Shown here: positions 39,269 to 49,023 of the stretch, piece after piece
Numbering within the stretch: position 1 is the stretch's first letter
Layout of the letters: each line of letters opens with the position of its first letter
From: Streptomyces anulatus
GTDB lineage: Bacteria > Actinomycetota > Actinomycetes > Streptomycetales > Streptomycetaceae
Reading direction: 5' to 3'
Length of the DNA: 64,000 nucleotides
Assembly: GCF_014650675.1 (NCBI RefSeq)
Contig: NZ_BMVK01000012.1
Location: 124,001 to 188,000 of the forward strand
The notes under the pieces: model-generated
The model's input: only the letters and a program-made list of their open reading frames with translations
The model's database searches: none
Told to the model about the DNA's origin: nothing
Position numbers and translations under genes: made by a program

Positions 39269-40572
39269 GGTGTCTCCAAGGGGATCAGTGCCTCCACACG
39301 GAAGCCGCCGGTCAGGAGCCGGCCGGTGTTCAGGGTTCCGTCGTAGACGGCCAGGCGCTCCCGCAGACCGATCAGGCCACGACCGTTCCCGGCGGCGGCG
39401 ACGGGGTGTCCTCCGGTGTCGGTGACTTCCACCCGGAGCCGGTCCGCACCGTACTCGACGGTCACGGCCGCGGTGGCGCCGGACGCGTGCTTGACCGTGT
39501 TGGTCAGGGCTTCCTGGACCACGCGGTAGGCGGCGAGTTCGACGCCCGGCGGCAGGGGGCACGACGGGCCGGTCACGGACAGGCCGACGGGCAGGCCGGT
39601 GTCCCGGACCCGTCCGACCAGCGCCTCCAGCTGGTCCAGGCCGGGCTGCGGGGCCAGCTCCGTCGCCGGGCCGGTCCCCTCCGCTCCCGGGCCCGTCCCC
39701 CCGCCCCCGTCGTCCGTGGTGAGCAGTCCCATCACATGGCGCAGCTCGGTCATGGCCGCCCGCCCGCCCGCCTCGACGGCGAGCAGCGCCTCGCCCGCCC
39801 GCTCGGGCGAGGTCTTCATGATCTTGCGGGCGGCGCCCGCCTGGATGATCATCACGCTGACGTTGTGCGTGACGACGTCGTGCAACTCGCGGGCGATCCT
39901 CGCCCGTTCGTGCTCGACGGCCCGGCGCAGCGCCTCGGCCTGTTCGCGTTCCAGGTCGGAGAGCCGGGTGCGGCCCTCGCCGGTCCGCAGTTTCCAGGTG
40001 CGCAGTCCGAGGGCGGCCCCCGCCATCGGGACCAGGATCAGCAGGGCGATGTACTGGTGGGGGACAACCGGTGTCACCGAGTTCCCCGAGGTGCCGACCA
40101 GCAGCACCGACACCGGCAGCGCCGCCAGGGTCGCCACCCGGTAGGGGCTGTACACGGCGGCGCTGTAGACAGCGATCACGAACGCGTAGAACGTCAGCCT
40201 CAGAACGCTCTGCGGGGTCGCCAGTACCGCGGCCGTCACCACGCACAGCACGGCGAGGGGACAGCGGCGGCGCAGCGCCAGGGCGCCCGAGGCGACGACG
40301 GCGAGCATCACCATGAGGGCCAGCCCGCCGGGGCCGGAGGGGCGTGCCACGACGTGTTCCACACCGGGTGCGATCTCACGCACAACGATGTTGTCCGCGT
40401 TGTCGATGCCGTAGTAGACGGTGGTGATGCCGAGCGCCAGTGCCAGCAGCACGTCGAACTGCCGGGCGCGGAGGCCGAGCCGCAGCGGCGGACCGGTCGG
40501 GCGCGCGGCGTCACCGATCGCCTCGCGGACCGGTGTCCTCAGCCTCTCCAGCGTCGTACGCGCGTTCGTCAC
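39265..40572 (-). CDS. Sensor histidine kinase (HisKA_3 type)
   Basis: A 435-residue membrane kinase. Several hydrophobic helices (about 40-190) form the input part; the phosphoacceptor region ERARIARELHDVVTHNVSVMII holds the HisKA_3 His, followed by an HATPase_c domain with EALTNTVKHA (N box) and GNGRGLIGLRERL (G box). The Gly/Pro-rich GGGGTGPGAEGTGPA between the domains is a linker. The start is GTG. With the response regulator it forms a NarL-type pair; the divergent MacB-like exporter 211 bp away is the probable target. Confidence 0.93.
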   Translation of the reverse strand: MTNARTTLERLRTPVREAIGDAARPTGPPLRLGLRARQFDVLLALALGITTVYYGIDNADNIVVREIAPGVEHVVARPSGPGGLALMVMLAVVASGALALRRRCPLAVLCVVTAAVLATPQSVLRLTFYAFVIAVYSAAVYSPYRVATLAALPVSVLLVGTSGNSVTPVVPHQYIALLILVPMAGAALGLRTWKLRTGEGRTRLSDLEREQAEALRRAVEHERARIARELHDVVTHNVSVMIIQAGAARKIMKTSPERAGEALLAVEAGGRAAMTELRHVMGLLTTDDGGGGTGPGAEGTGPATELAPQPGLDQLEALVGRVRDTGLPVGLSVTGPSCPLPPGVELAAYRVVQEALTNTVKHASGATAAVTVEYGADRLRVEVTDTGGHPVAAAGNGRGLIGLRERLAVYDGTLNTGRLLTGGFRVEALIPLETP

Positions 40573-40783
40573 CGGTTCATTGTCGCCGCCGCCCGGCCCT
40601 CCGGAACCCTCCTCAGCGGTCGTTCCCGGTGCTTCACCTACATCGGGCGGCTACATCGCGAGGATGACGTCTCGGCCGTTCATCCCGATGCGGTACGGCG
40701 AAGGGTTCGGGCGGCCGACGCGCGGCGACCGGGCCCGCTCCTAGCGTCCGGGGGGTCCGATGCCCGTACCCGAGGAGACCTCC

Positions 40784-41491
40784 ATGACCACGCCCGTGAT
40801 CGAACTGCGCGGGGTGAGCCGCCGCTACGACGACGGACCGCCCGCCTTGGACGAGGCGTCACTGACCGTGCGGCCCGGTGAGGCCGTCGCGGTCCTCGGC
40901 CCTTCCGGCAGCGGCAAGTCCACGCTGCTGAACCTGATCGCGGGCCTGGACCGGCCGGACGCGGGGACCGTCACCGTGGACGGGGTACGGGTGGATCAGC
41001 TGGGGGAAGCGGGCTCCGCGCTCTACCGGCGGTCGAAGATCGGCATGGTCTTCCAGTTCTTCAACCTGCTCGACGATCTGACCGTCGCCGACAACGTCGC
41101 CCTGCCCGCGCGGCTTGCGGGTGCGGCACGCGGCGCGGCCGCCCGACGGGCTGCCGAACTCCTGGAGGCCCTCGGCATCGACCGGCACGCCCGCGCCCAT
41201 CCCGGGCAGTTGTCCGGCGGTGAGCGGCAGCGCGTCGCGGTGGCGCGGGCGTTGATGAACCGGCCGCCGCTGCTTCTGGCCGACGAGCCGACCGGGGCGC
41301 TGGACGCGGCCGCCGGACAGAACGTCAGCACGCTGCTCACCGACCTCAACGCCGAGGGTCAGACCATCGTCGTCGTCACCCACGACCTGGCTCTGGCAAA
41401 GGCATGCACCAGCCGCACGGTCCGGATCGCCGACGGCCGGATCGCCGAGGACGTCCGGCCCTCATCGGTCGCCCCGGAGGCCGTCCGATGA
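40784..41491 (+). CDS. MacB/LolD-type ABC exporter ATP-binding protein
   Basis: A 235-residue ATPase: Walker A GPSGSGKST, Q-loop MVFQFFNLLDDLTVADNV, signature LSGGERQRVAVARAL, Walker B LLLADEPTGALDAAAGQ and H-loop VVVTHDLALA. GAGGAGACCTCC directly precedes the ATG at 40784. It is cotranscribed with the FtsX-type permease (ATGA overlap) and together they form a type VII ABC (MacB/BceAB-like) system, often for antimicrobial peptide or lipid efflux. Confidence 0.94.
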   Translation: MTTPVIELRGVSRRYDDGPPALDEASLTVRPGEAVAVLGPSGSGKSTLLNLIAGLDRPDAGTVTVDGVRVDQLGEAGSALYRRSKIGMVFQFFNLLDDLTVADNVALPARLAGAARGAAARRAAELLEALGIDRHARAHPGQLSGGERQRVAVARALMNRPPLLLADEPTGALDAAAGQNVSTLLTDLNAEGQTIVVVTHDLALAKACTSRTVRIADGRIAEDVRPSSVAPEAVR

Positions 41492-43836
41492 GCACGCTCG
41501 GCAGGGTGGTGCGCTCGGGGGTGGGGCGGCGCCGGGTGCAGACGCTGGTGATCGGGCTCACCTCGATGATGGCGGTGGCCGCCTCCGTCCTCGGCGGGTC
41601 ACTGCTCGTGGTCTCCGGTGCGCCCTTCGACGACGCCTTCGCGGCGCAGCGCGGCGCGCATCTGTCCGTCCGGTTCGACGCGGGCGAGGTGAGTGCCGCC
41701 CAGTTGTCGGAGTCCGGGAAGGCGGACGGGGTGAGCGGTGCGGCCGGCCCGTTCCGCACGGCGACGGTCACTCCGCGGCCGGACGGGGCCAACCCCGGGT
41801 GGCCGATGACCGTGGTCGGCCGGGGTGATCCCGGCGGGGGCGTGGACGAGGTGGTGCTGCTCGACGGGCGGTGGCCCACGCGTCCCGGCGAAACCGTGCT
41901 GTCCGCCGGGTCCGCGCTCCTCCCGACGCCGGGCCTGCGGATCACCTTCCCCGACCTGCCCGGCGACCCGGCGCTGACGGTGGTCGGGGTGGCCCGCTCG
42001 GTCACGGGGACCGCCGACGCCTGGGTGGTGCCGTCCCAGATGGCGGCGCTCACCGCTCCCGGCAGCGGCGGCCACCAGATGCTCTACCGCTTCGCCGAGG
42101 CGGACACCGCCGCCCGGATCGCCGCGGGCCGCGAGGCGGTGACGCAAGCCCTGCCGCCGGAAGGGGTCGTCGGCGAACAGTCCTGGCTCACCGTCAGGAA
42201 GACCGCCGAGCGCGACACCGCCGTCTATGTCCCCTTCCTCGTCGCGTTCGGGGTCCTGGGCCTGGTCATGTCGGTGCTCATCGTCGGCAACGTCGTCGCG
42301 TCGGCCGTCGGTACGGGAACGCGCCGCATCGGTGTCCTCAAGGCCCTCGGCTTCACCCCGGCCCAGGTCGTGCGGGCCTATGTCGGCCAGGCGCTGATCC
42401 CTGCCGCCGGCGGCACGGCCCTCGGTGTCCTCGTCGGCCACCTGCTCGCCGTCCCCGTCATGGCCGAGGCCGAGGAGGTCTACGGCGCCTCGTCCCTGGC
42501 CGTCGCTCCCGGGGTCGACCTGGCGGTGGTCGCCGGGGTGCTGGGTCTGGTGGCGGCGACCGCGTGGGCGAGTGCCTGGCGGGCCGGGCGGCTGCGCACG
42601 GTCGACGCGCTCGCCGTCGGGCGTGCCTCGGCGGCGGGGCGCGGCCGGTGGGCGGCCCGCCTGGCCGGCCGGCTGCCGTTGCCCCGGCCGGTCGCCCTGG
42701 GGCTGGCCCGGCCCTTCGCGCGGCCGGGCCGCGCGCTGGCCATGGGCACGGCGACCCTGTTCGGCGCCGTCGCGGTCACGTTCACGGTGGGGATGGGCGC
42801 CTCGCTCGGCGAGGTGATGAAGGCCAGGGCCCACGACGCCGCCGATGTCGTCGTGCCCGCGCCGCCGCCGGACTTCGGGCCCCGAGGCCCTGTTCCCGGG
42901 AAGCGGCCCGCCGCCGATCCCGCCGCGGTGGCCACGGCCGTCGAGGCCGCAGCCGGAACGGGGAAGCACTACAGCGCCTCGACGGTGCGGGCGGCCGTGT
43001 CCGGGCTCAGCGGCACCGTCGACGTGATCGCCTTCACCGGTGACGCCTCCTGGGGCGGCTACACCATGGTCGAGGGCCGGTGGTTCGAGGGGCCGGGCGA
43101 GGCCGTGGTCCCCACCGCCTTCCTGGCCGCCACCGGCACCCGTATCGGCGACACCGTCACCCTGAACGGCCTGGCCGAGCCGGTCCCCGTCCGGATCGTC
43201 GGCGAGGTCCTCGACCCCCGCAAGGAGGGCAAGCAGGTCTTCACCGACGCCTCGCGCCTCACGTCGGCACATCCCGACCTGACGGAGACGAGCCACCACA
43301 TCGCGGTCGAGCCGGGCACCGACGTGACCCGCTACGTCGCATCACTCAACAGGGACCTGGCGCCCCTGGAGGTCACCGCGCGGGCCGGCGGGCGCGAATC
43401 CGGCGGCGACATGGTCGACACGCTCAACGCGCTGTCCGCGATCCTCACGCTGCTGCTCGTCGCCGTCGCAGCGCTCGGCGTGCTCAACGGCGTGCTGCTC
43501 GACACCCGCGAACGCGTCCGGGAGATCGGTGTCCACAAGGCTCTCGGCATGACTCCCCGGGGGACCGTCGCGATGGTCATCACCTCGGTCGTCGTGACGG
43601 GCCTGGTCGCGGGCGTTCTGGGCGTACCGCTCGGCGTGGCCCTGCACGGCTGGGTCGTCCCCGCGATGGGCGACAGCGTGGAGCTCCGCTTCCCGGATTC
43701 CGTCATCGCCGTCTACGGGGCCGCCGAACTGCTCCTGCCGGCACTCGGCGGCCTGCTCATCGCCGTCCTCGGTGCGCTGCTACCGGCCGGCTGGGCCGCC
43801 CGGGCCCGCACCGCCACGGCGCTGCGCACCGAATAG
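41488..43836 (+). CDS. FtsX-family ABC permease with two FtsX modules
   Basis: A 782-residue membrane protein. One helix near the N-terminus is followed by an extracytoplasmic domain (about 50-230), three helices of the first FtsX module (about 245-400: VLGLVMSVLIVGNVVASAVG, RRIGVLKALGFTPAQVVRAYVGQ), a further helix near 440, a second extracytoplasmic domain (about 460-650) and a last FtsX module (LNALSAILTLLLVAVAALGVLNG, REIGVHKALGMTPRG). It pairs with the upstream ATPase. Probably regulated by the divergent two-component system. Confidence 0.9.
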   Translation: MSTLGRVVRSGVGRRRVQTLVIGLTSMMAVAASVLGGSLLVVSGAPFDDAFAAQRGAHLSVRFDAGEVSAAQLSESGKADGVSGAAGPFRTATVTPRPDGANPGWPMTVVGRGDPGGGVDEVVLLDGRWPTRPGETVLSAGSALLPTPGLRITFPDLPGDPALTVVGVARSVTGTADAWVVPSQMAALTAPGSGGHQMLYRFAEADTAARIAAGREAVTQALPPEGVVGEQSWLTVRKTAERDTAVYVPFLVAFGVLGLVMSVLIVGNVVASAVGTGTRRIGVLKALGFTPAQVVRAYVGQALIPAAGGTALGVLVGHLLAVPVMAEAEEVYGASSLAVAPGVDLAVVAGVLGLVAATAWASAWRAGRLRTVDALAVGRASAAGRGRWAARLAGRLPLPRPVALGLARPFARPGRALAMGTATLFGAVAVTFTVGMGASLGEVMKARAHDAADVVVPAPPPDFGPRGPVPGKRPAADPAAVATAVEAAAGTGKHYSASTVRAAVSGLSGTVDVIAFTGDASWGGYTMVEGRWFEGPGEAVVPTAFLAATGTRIGDTVTLNGLAEPVPVRIVGEVLDPRKEGKQVFTDASRLTSAHPDLTETSHHIAVEPGTDVTRYVASLNRDLAPLEVTARAGGRESGGDMVDTLNALSAILTLLLVAVAALGVLNGVLLDTRERVREIGVHKALGMTPRGTVAMVITSVVVTGLVAGVLGVPLGVALHGWVVPAMGDSVELRFPDSVIAVYGAAELLLPALGGLLIAVLGALLPAGWAARARTATALRTE

Positions 43837-43856
43837 GAGGCGGTGTCCGTAGCCCG

Positions 43857-45356
43857 TCAGGCCAGCTCGTCCCGCAGTTGCCGCTTGAGGATCTTGCCGC
43901 TGGCGTTGCGCGGGAGCGCCTCCACGAACACGACGCGCTTGGGCGCCTTGAAGGAGGTGAGCTTCTCGCGGGCGTGGGCGATGAGTTCGCTCTCGTCCGC
44001 CTCGCCGCGCAGGACGACGACGGCGGTGACGGCCTCGATCCAGCGGTCGTCGGGGAGGCCGATGACGGCGGTCTCGGCGACGGCGGGGTGGGTGTAGAGG
44101 GCGTCCTCGACCTGGCGGGAGGCGACGAGGACGCCGCCGGAGTTGATGACGTCCTTGACCCGGTCGACGACGGTGAGGAAGCCCTCGGCGTCCCGGACCG
44201 CGAGGTCTCCGGAGTGGAACCAGCCGTCGCGGAAGGCGGCGGCCGTCTCTTCGGGCTTGTCCCAGTAGCCGGAGCACAGTTGGGGCGAGCGGTAGACGAC
44301 CTCGCCGGCGGTGCCGTCGGGGACGTCCTCGCCCTTCTCGTCGACGACCCGGGCCTCCACGAAGAGGACCGGCCGGCCGCAGGACTCCATCCGGCCCTCG
44401 TGCTCGTCGGGGCCCAGCACGGTGGCCAGGGGGCCGATCTCGCTCTGTCCGAAGCAGTTGAAGAAGGCCAGGTGCGGGAGGTGTTCGCGCAGTCGCTCCA
44501 GGACGGGCACGGGCATGATCGAGGCCCCGTAGAACGCCTTGCGCAGTCCGGCGAGGTCGCGGGTGGCGAACTCCGGATGGTTGGCGAGGCCGATCCAGAC
44601 GGTGGGCGGGGCGAACAGGCTGTCGGCCAGGCCCGCTTCGACGAGGTCGAAGATCGAGACGGCGTCCGGGGCGTCCAGGATGGTGTTCTCGGCGCCGACC
44701 GCCAGATAGGGCAGCAGGAACACGTGCATCTGGGCCGAGTGGTAGAGCGGCAGGGAGTGCACGGGCCGGTCGGTCGCGGCGAGGCCGAGCGCGGTGATCG
44801 CGCTGACGTACTCGTGGACCAGGGCCCCGTGCGTCATCATCGCGCCCTTGGGCAGGGCGGTGGTCCCGGAGGTGTACAGCAGCTGCACCAGGTCGTCGGA
44901 GGCGGGCGGGCGCCGCGGGGTGAACGCCCGTTCCGTCTCCAGGGCGTCGAGCAGCGAGCCGGGCGCGTCGCGCAGCGCGCGCACCGGGAGCCCGGCGGGG
45001 AGCCGCCCGGCGGGGTCCGGGTCGGTCAGGACGAGGGAGGAGCCGGACTGGTCGAGGAGGTAGGCCAGGTCGTCGCCGGTGAGGTTCTGGTTGACCGGCA
45101 CATGGACGAACCCGGCCCGTGCGCAGGCGAGGAAGCCGATCAGATAGGCGTCGGAGTTGTGCGCGTAGGCGGCCACCCGGTCGCCGGGGGCGAGCCCGTG
45201 CTCCTCGGTGAGGACGGCGGCGGCCGTGGAGACCGCGGCGTCCAGGGAGCGGTAGGTCCAGGCCCGGTCGGCGTACCGCACGGCGGTCCGTCCGGGGGTG
45301 CGCCGGGCGCTGCGGGTGAGGACTCCGTCGACTGTGCTGCTGCGTACACCTGTCAT
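43857..45356 (-). CDS. Acyl-CoA synthetase (AMP-binding)
   Basis: A 499-residue adenylate-forming ligase: LLYTSGTTALPKGAMMTH, FFNCFGQSEIGPLA, GWFHSGDLAVRDAEGFLTVVDRVKDVINSGG and the C-terminal lysine in ASGKILKRQLRDEL. Likely a medium or long chain fatty acid or aromatic acid ligase; the substrate cannot be told. ATG at 45356 follows AGGA at good spacing. The gene stands alone, convergent with the FtsX permease and divergent from the penicillin-acylase gene. Confidence 0.9.
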   Translation of the reverse strand: MTGVRSSTVDGVLTRSARRTPGRTAVRYADRAWTYRSLDAAVSTAAAVLTEEHGLAPGDRVAAYAHNSDAYLIGFLACARAGFVHVPVNQNLTGDDLAYLLDQSGSSLVLTDPDPAGRLPAGLPVRALRDAPGSLLDALETERAFTPRRPPASDDLVQLLYTSGTTALPKGAMMTHGALVHEYVSAITALGLAATDRPVHSLPLYHSAQMHVFLLPYLAVGAENTILDAPDAVSIFDLVEAGLADSLFAPPTVWIGLANHPEFATRDLAGLRKAFYGASIMPVPVLERLREHLPHLAFFNCFGQSEIGPLATVLGPDEHEGRMESCGRPVLFVEARVVDEKGEDVPDGTAGEVVYRSPQLCSGYWDKPEETAAAFRDGWFHSGDLAVRDAEGFLTVVDRVKDVINSGGVLVASRQVEDALYTHPAVAETAVIGLPDDRWIEAVTAVVVLRGEADESELIAHAREKLTSFKAPKRVVFVEALPRNASGKILKRQLRDELA

Positions 45357-45510
45357 GGCGTGATCCTGTGCGTCCGGGCCCCCGGGGGTCAAGAGTCCGG
45401 ATACCGACCAGACGGTTGACAGCTCCCGGGGCTCCCTGGCTGAGTGGCGCGTGGCTGTCCGGACGGTCCGGACAGGCCGCCGCGCCACCCGCACCGCTGG
45501 GAGGAACACC

Positions 45511-47925
45511 TTGACGTTACGCAACCGTCTGAGACTGCTCGGGGTCGCCGGTCTCGCCCTGTTCACCGTGTCGGCGTCGCTGCCGCCTGCCACCGCGTCC
45601 GGTGCCCAGGAGACGCGGCACCCGTCCGGGGGCGGTCTTTCGGCCGTCATCCGGTACACGGAGTACGGCATTCCGCACATCGTGGCGAAGGACTACGCGC
45701 AGCTGGGCTTCGGCACCGGCTGGGCGCAGGCCGCCGACCAGGTGTGCACGCTGGCGGACGGCTTCCTCACGGTGCGCGGGGAGCGGTCGAGGTTCTTCGG
45801 CCCGGACGCCGCCACGGACTACTCCCTCTCCTCGGCGGCGACGAACCTCTCCAGCGACCTGTACTTCCGGGGCGTCCGCGACAGCGGCACGGTGGAGAAG
45901 CTGCTCGAGGCGCCCGCGCCCGCCGGTCCGAGCCGGGACGTCAAGGAGACGCTGCGCGGGTTCGCCGCCGGGTACAACGCGTGGATAGAGCAGAACCGGA
46001 TCACCGATCCCGCCTGCCGGGGCGCGTCCTGGGTGCGCCCGGTGACGGCGCTGGACGTGGCGGCGCGCGGCTACGCGCTGGCGGTGCTCGGCGGCCAGGG
46101 ACGCGGCATCGACGGCATCACCGCGGCACAGCCGCCGACCGCCGCTCCCCCGGCGGACGGGGTCACGCCCGAGGAGGCGGCGACGGCGGCGGAGCGGCTG
46201 CTGTCGACGCAGAACGCGGACATGGGTTCCAACGCGGTGGCCTTCGACGGCTCCACGACGGTGAACGGGCGCGGGCTGCTGCTCGGCAACCCGCACTACC
46301 CGTGGCAGGGCGGACGCCGCTTCTGGCAGGCGCAGCAGACGATCCCCGGCGAGCTGAACGTGTCGGGCGCGTCCCTGCTGGGCGCGACGACGATCTCGAT
46401 CGGGCACAACGCGGATGTGGCGTGGAGCCATACGGTCGCCACGGGCGTCACGTTGAATCTGCATCAGCTCAACCTCGATCCGGCCGACCCGACCGCCTAT
46501 CTGGTGGACGGGAAGCGGGAGCGGATGACGAAGCGGACGGTGAGCGTCCCGGTGAAGGGCGCGGCCGACGTGACCCGCACCCAGTGGTGGACCCGCTACG
46601 GGCCGGTGGTCACCTCGATGGGCGCGGCGCTGCCGCTGCCGTGGACGGCGAGCACGGCGTACGCGCTGAACGACCCGAACGCGGGAAACATGCGGATGGC
46701 GGACACGGGGCTGGGCTTCGGCAAGGCCCGCTCCACGGGTGACGTCGAGCGTGCGCTGCACCGGTCGCAGGGACTGCCCTGGGTGAACACGATCGCGGCG
46801 GACCGGGCGGGGCACTCCTTCTTCTCCCAGTCACAGGTGCTGCCGAGGATCACGGACGAGCTGGCGGAGCGCTGCTCGACCCCGCTGGGCCGGGCGACCT
46901 ACCCCGCTTCCGGTCTCGCGGTGCTGGACGGTTCGCGGACGGACTGCGCGCTGGGCAGCGACGCGGACGCGGTGCAGCCGGGGATCTTCGGCCCGGGCCG
47001 GATGCCGGTGCTGAAGAACCGGCCGTACGTGGAGAACTCCAACGACAGCGCGTGGCTGACCAACGCGGAGCGGCCGCTGACCGGGTACGAGCGGGTCTTC
47101 GGCACGATCGCGACGCCCCGGTCGATGCGGACGCGCGGTGCGGTCGAGGACGTCGCGTCGATGGCGGACCGGGGGCGGCTCCGGGTCGGGGACCTTCAGC
47201 GGCAGCAGTTCGCCAACCGTGCGCCGGCCGGCGATCTGGCGGCGTCCGAGGCGGCGGAGTGGTGTGCGGCGCTGCCGGGTGGCACGGCCGTGGGCACGGA
47301 CGGGACGCCGGTCGACGTGTCGGCGGCCTGCCGGGTGCTGCGGCGCTGGGACCGGAGTGTGGACAGCGACAGCCGGGGCGCCCTGCTCTTCGACCGGTTC
47401 TGGCGGAAGGCGTCGTCGGCGCCCGCCGCCGAGCTGTGGAGGACGCCGTTCGATCCGGCCGACCCGGTGCGCACCCCGCGCGGCCTGAACACGGCCGCGC
47501 CCGTCCTGGGCAGGGCCCTGGCGGACGCCGTGGCGGAGCTGCGGGCGGCGGGCATCGCGCTGGACGCGCGGCTGGGCGATCACCAGTTCGTCGAGCGGAA
47601 CGGCAAGCGGTTCCCGATCGGCGGCGGGACGGAGTCGCTGGGCATCTGGAACAAGACCGAGCCGAAGTGGAACGCGGCGGATGGCGGCTATACGGAGGTG
47701 TCGTCGGGCTCCAGCTACATCCAGGCGGTCGGCTGGGACGACAGCCGCTGCCCGGTGGCCCGGACGCTGCTGACGTACTCCCAGTCGGAGAACCCGAAGT
47801 CACCGCACTACAGCGACCAGACCCGGCTGTACGCGGGTGAGCGCTGGGTGACGCCCCGGTTCTGCGAGAGGGACATCGCGCGTTCGCCGGACCTGCGGGT
47901 GGTGCGGGTGCGCGAACGGCGCTAG
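45511..47925 (+). CDS. Penicillin-acylase family amidase (acyl-homoserine-lactone/lipopeptide acylase type) with TTA codon
   Basis: An 804-residue secreted Ntn-hydrolase of the penicillin acylase family, close in length to actinomycete AhlM/aculeacin A acylases that remove long acyl chains from AHLs, penicillins or lipopeptides. Signal peptide residues 1-30; alpha subunit; spacer peptide; then the autoprocessing site ADMG-SNAVAF, making Ser240 the beta-chain N-terminal nucleophile. TTG at 45511 is chosen for the strong GGGAGGAACACC just upstream. Codon 3 is TTA, so translation should need bldA. An upstream in-frame GTG at 45451 would also include that TTA. Confidence 0.88.
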   Translation: MTLRNRLRLLGVAGLALFTVSASLPPATASGAQETRHPSGGGLSAVIRYTEYGIPHIVAKDYAQLGFGTGWAQAADQVCTLADGFLTVRGERSRFFGPDAATDYSLSSAATNLSSDLYFRGVRDSGTVEKLLEAPAPAGPSRDVKETLRGFAAGYNAWIEQNRITDPACRGASWVRPVTALDVAARGYALAVLGGQGRGIDGITAAQPPTAAPPADGVTPEEAATAAERLLSTQNADMGSNAVAFDGSTTVNGRGLLLGNPHYPWQGGRRFWQAQQTIPGELNVSGASLLGATTISIGHNADVAWSHTVATGVTLNLHQLNLDPADPTAYLVDGKRERMTKRTVSVPVKGAADVTRTQWWTRYGPVVTSMGAALPLPWTASTAYALNDPNAGNMRMADTGLGFGKARSTGDVERALHRSQGLPWVNTIAADRAGHSFFSQSQVLPRITDELAERCSTPLGRATYPASGLAVLDGSRTDCALGSDADAVQPGIFGPGRMPVLKNRPYVENSNDSAWLTNAERPLTGYERVFGTIATPRSMRTRGAVEDVASMADRGRLRVGDLQRQQFANRAPAGDLAASEAAEWCAALPGGTAVGTDGTPVDVSAACRVLRRWDRSVDSDSRGALLFDRFWRKASSAPAAELWRTPFDPADPVRTPRGLNTAAPVLGRALADAVAELRAAGIALDARLGDHQFVERNGKRFPIGGGTESLGIWNKTEPKWNAADGGYTEVSSGSSYIQAVGWDDSRCPVARTLLTYSQSENPKSPHYSDQTRLYAGERWVTPRFCERDIARSPDLRVVRVRERR

Positions 47926-48097
47926 AACCCCGCGAGCGGACATGATGCAAACGAAGGGCGCCGGCCACGTGATCCGGTAGATTCGCCCGTCCGCGGCGAG
48001 CGGACCCCGTCCCGGCGGGAGCCTGCTCGCCGCGGGTCGTGTCGATTCTCCCGGGGACGTCCTCTCCGGGCCTCCGAAGGGTCCCCGGGCCATTCCC

Positions 48098-48961
48098 GTG
48101 AACATCCGCGCAACGCGTCACGCTCTGCTGGCCCGCCTGTTGCCCGACGACCGGCCTGAGGAACTGACCGTACGTCAGGGTCAGTTCCACCAGGTGGTGA
48201 TGGGATCGGAGCACGTCGTGTGCCTGCCCCGCACCCCGGCGGCGGCCGCCCGGCTGCCCCGGCGGGCGGCCGTCCTGCGCGCACTCGCCGGGCTCGGCCT
48301 CGGCTTCCGCACGCCCGAGCCGCTGGCGCGGGGCGGCGCACCCGGCAGCGACGAGGGGCCGTTCATGGTGCTCGGCCGCATTCCCGGGGAACCGTTGGAG
48401 CCCGCCGCGCTCCACGATGCCCGGGTGGCCGATGCCGTGGCGGCGCAGTACGCGGCGCTGCTGGCCGTGCTGGACCGCGCCGGGGCCGACCCGAGGGTAC
48501 GAGCAGTTCTGCCGCACGCCCCGGAGGGCCGGTGGCGGCGGTTCGCGGGCGACGTGCGCGCGGAGCTGTTCGTGCTGATGTCCGGCAGCGGGCGGCCTCG
48601 GGCCGAGCGGGAACTCGCGGCGCTCGACGGCCTCCCCCACCTCACCGGTGCGGTGGTGCACGGCGACCTGGGAGCGGAGAACGTTCTCTGGGAGTGGGAG
48701 CACGGCCTGCCGCGCCTCGCCGGGGTGCTCGACTGGGACGATGTCGAACTCGGCGACCCGGCCGAGGACTTCGCAGCCGTCGGCGCCTCCTACGGCCACG
48801 ACTTCCTGGGGCGCGTGCTCGCCCCGGACAGCGGGGCGGAGTCCGGTCTCCCCGCCCGCGCGGCCGCGATCCGCGGCACCTTCGCCCTCCAGCAGGCTCT
48901 CCACGCCCGACGCGACGGCGACGAGGAGGAGTTGGCGGACGGCCTGGCCGGCTACCGCTGA
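48098..48961 (+). CDS. Aminoglycoside phosphotransferase-fold protein
   Basis: A 287-residue APH/choline-kinase fold protein: VVHGDLGAENVLW (catalytic Asp, metal Asn) and GVLDWDDVELGDPAEDF (metal Asp). The first part contains GQFHQVVMG and FMVLGRIPG, where the ATP-binding lobe lies. GTG at 48098 is used. No TTA codon here, unlike the paralogue at 17233. The substrate is unknown; most such proteins outside resistance islands phosphorylate small metabolites. Confidence 0.82.
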   Translation: MNIRATRHALLARLLPDDRPEELTVRQGQFHQVVMGSEHVVCLPRTPAAAARLPRRAAVLRALAGLGLGFRTPEPLARGGAPGSDEGPFMVLGRIPGEPLEPAALHDARVADAVAAQYAALLAVLDRAGADPRVRAVLPHAPEGRWRRFAGDVRAELFVLMSGSGRPRAERELAALDGLPHLTGAVVHGDLGAENVLWEWEHGLPRLAGVLDWDDVELGDPAEDFAAVGASYGHDFLGRVLAPDSGAESGLPARAAAIRGTFALQQALHARRDGDEEELADGLAGYR

Positions 48962-49023
48962 GACGCACCGGCCCGGTGCCGGGGCCCGGGAGGTGCGGCG
49001 ATCCCTCCCGGACCCGGTCGCCG

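Noticed and set aside
45403..45416. ACCGACCAGACGGT upstream of the acyl-CoA ligase at 43857-45356 as a PaaR-type operator
   Set aside because: Only the four outer base pairs are symmetrical; too weak to group with the perfect palindrome at 34398.
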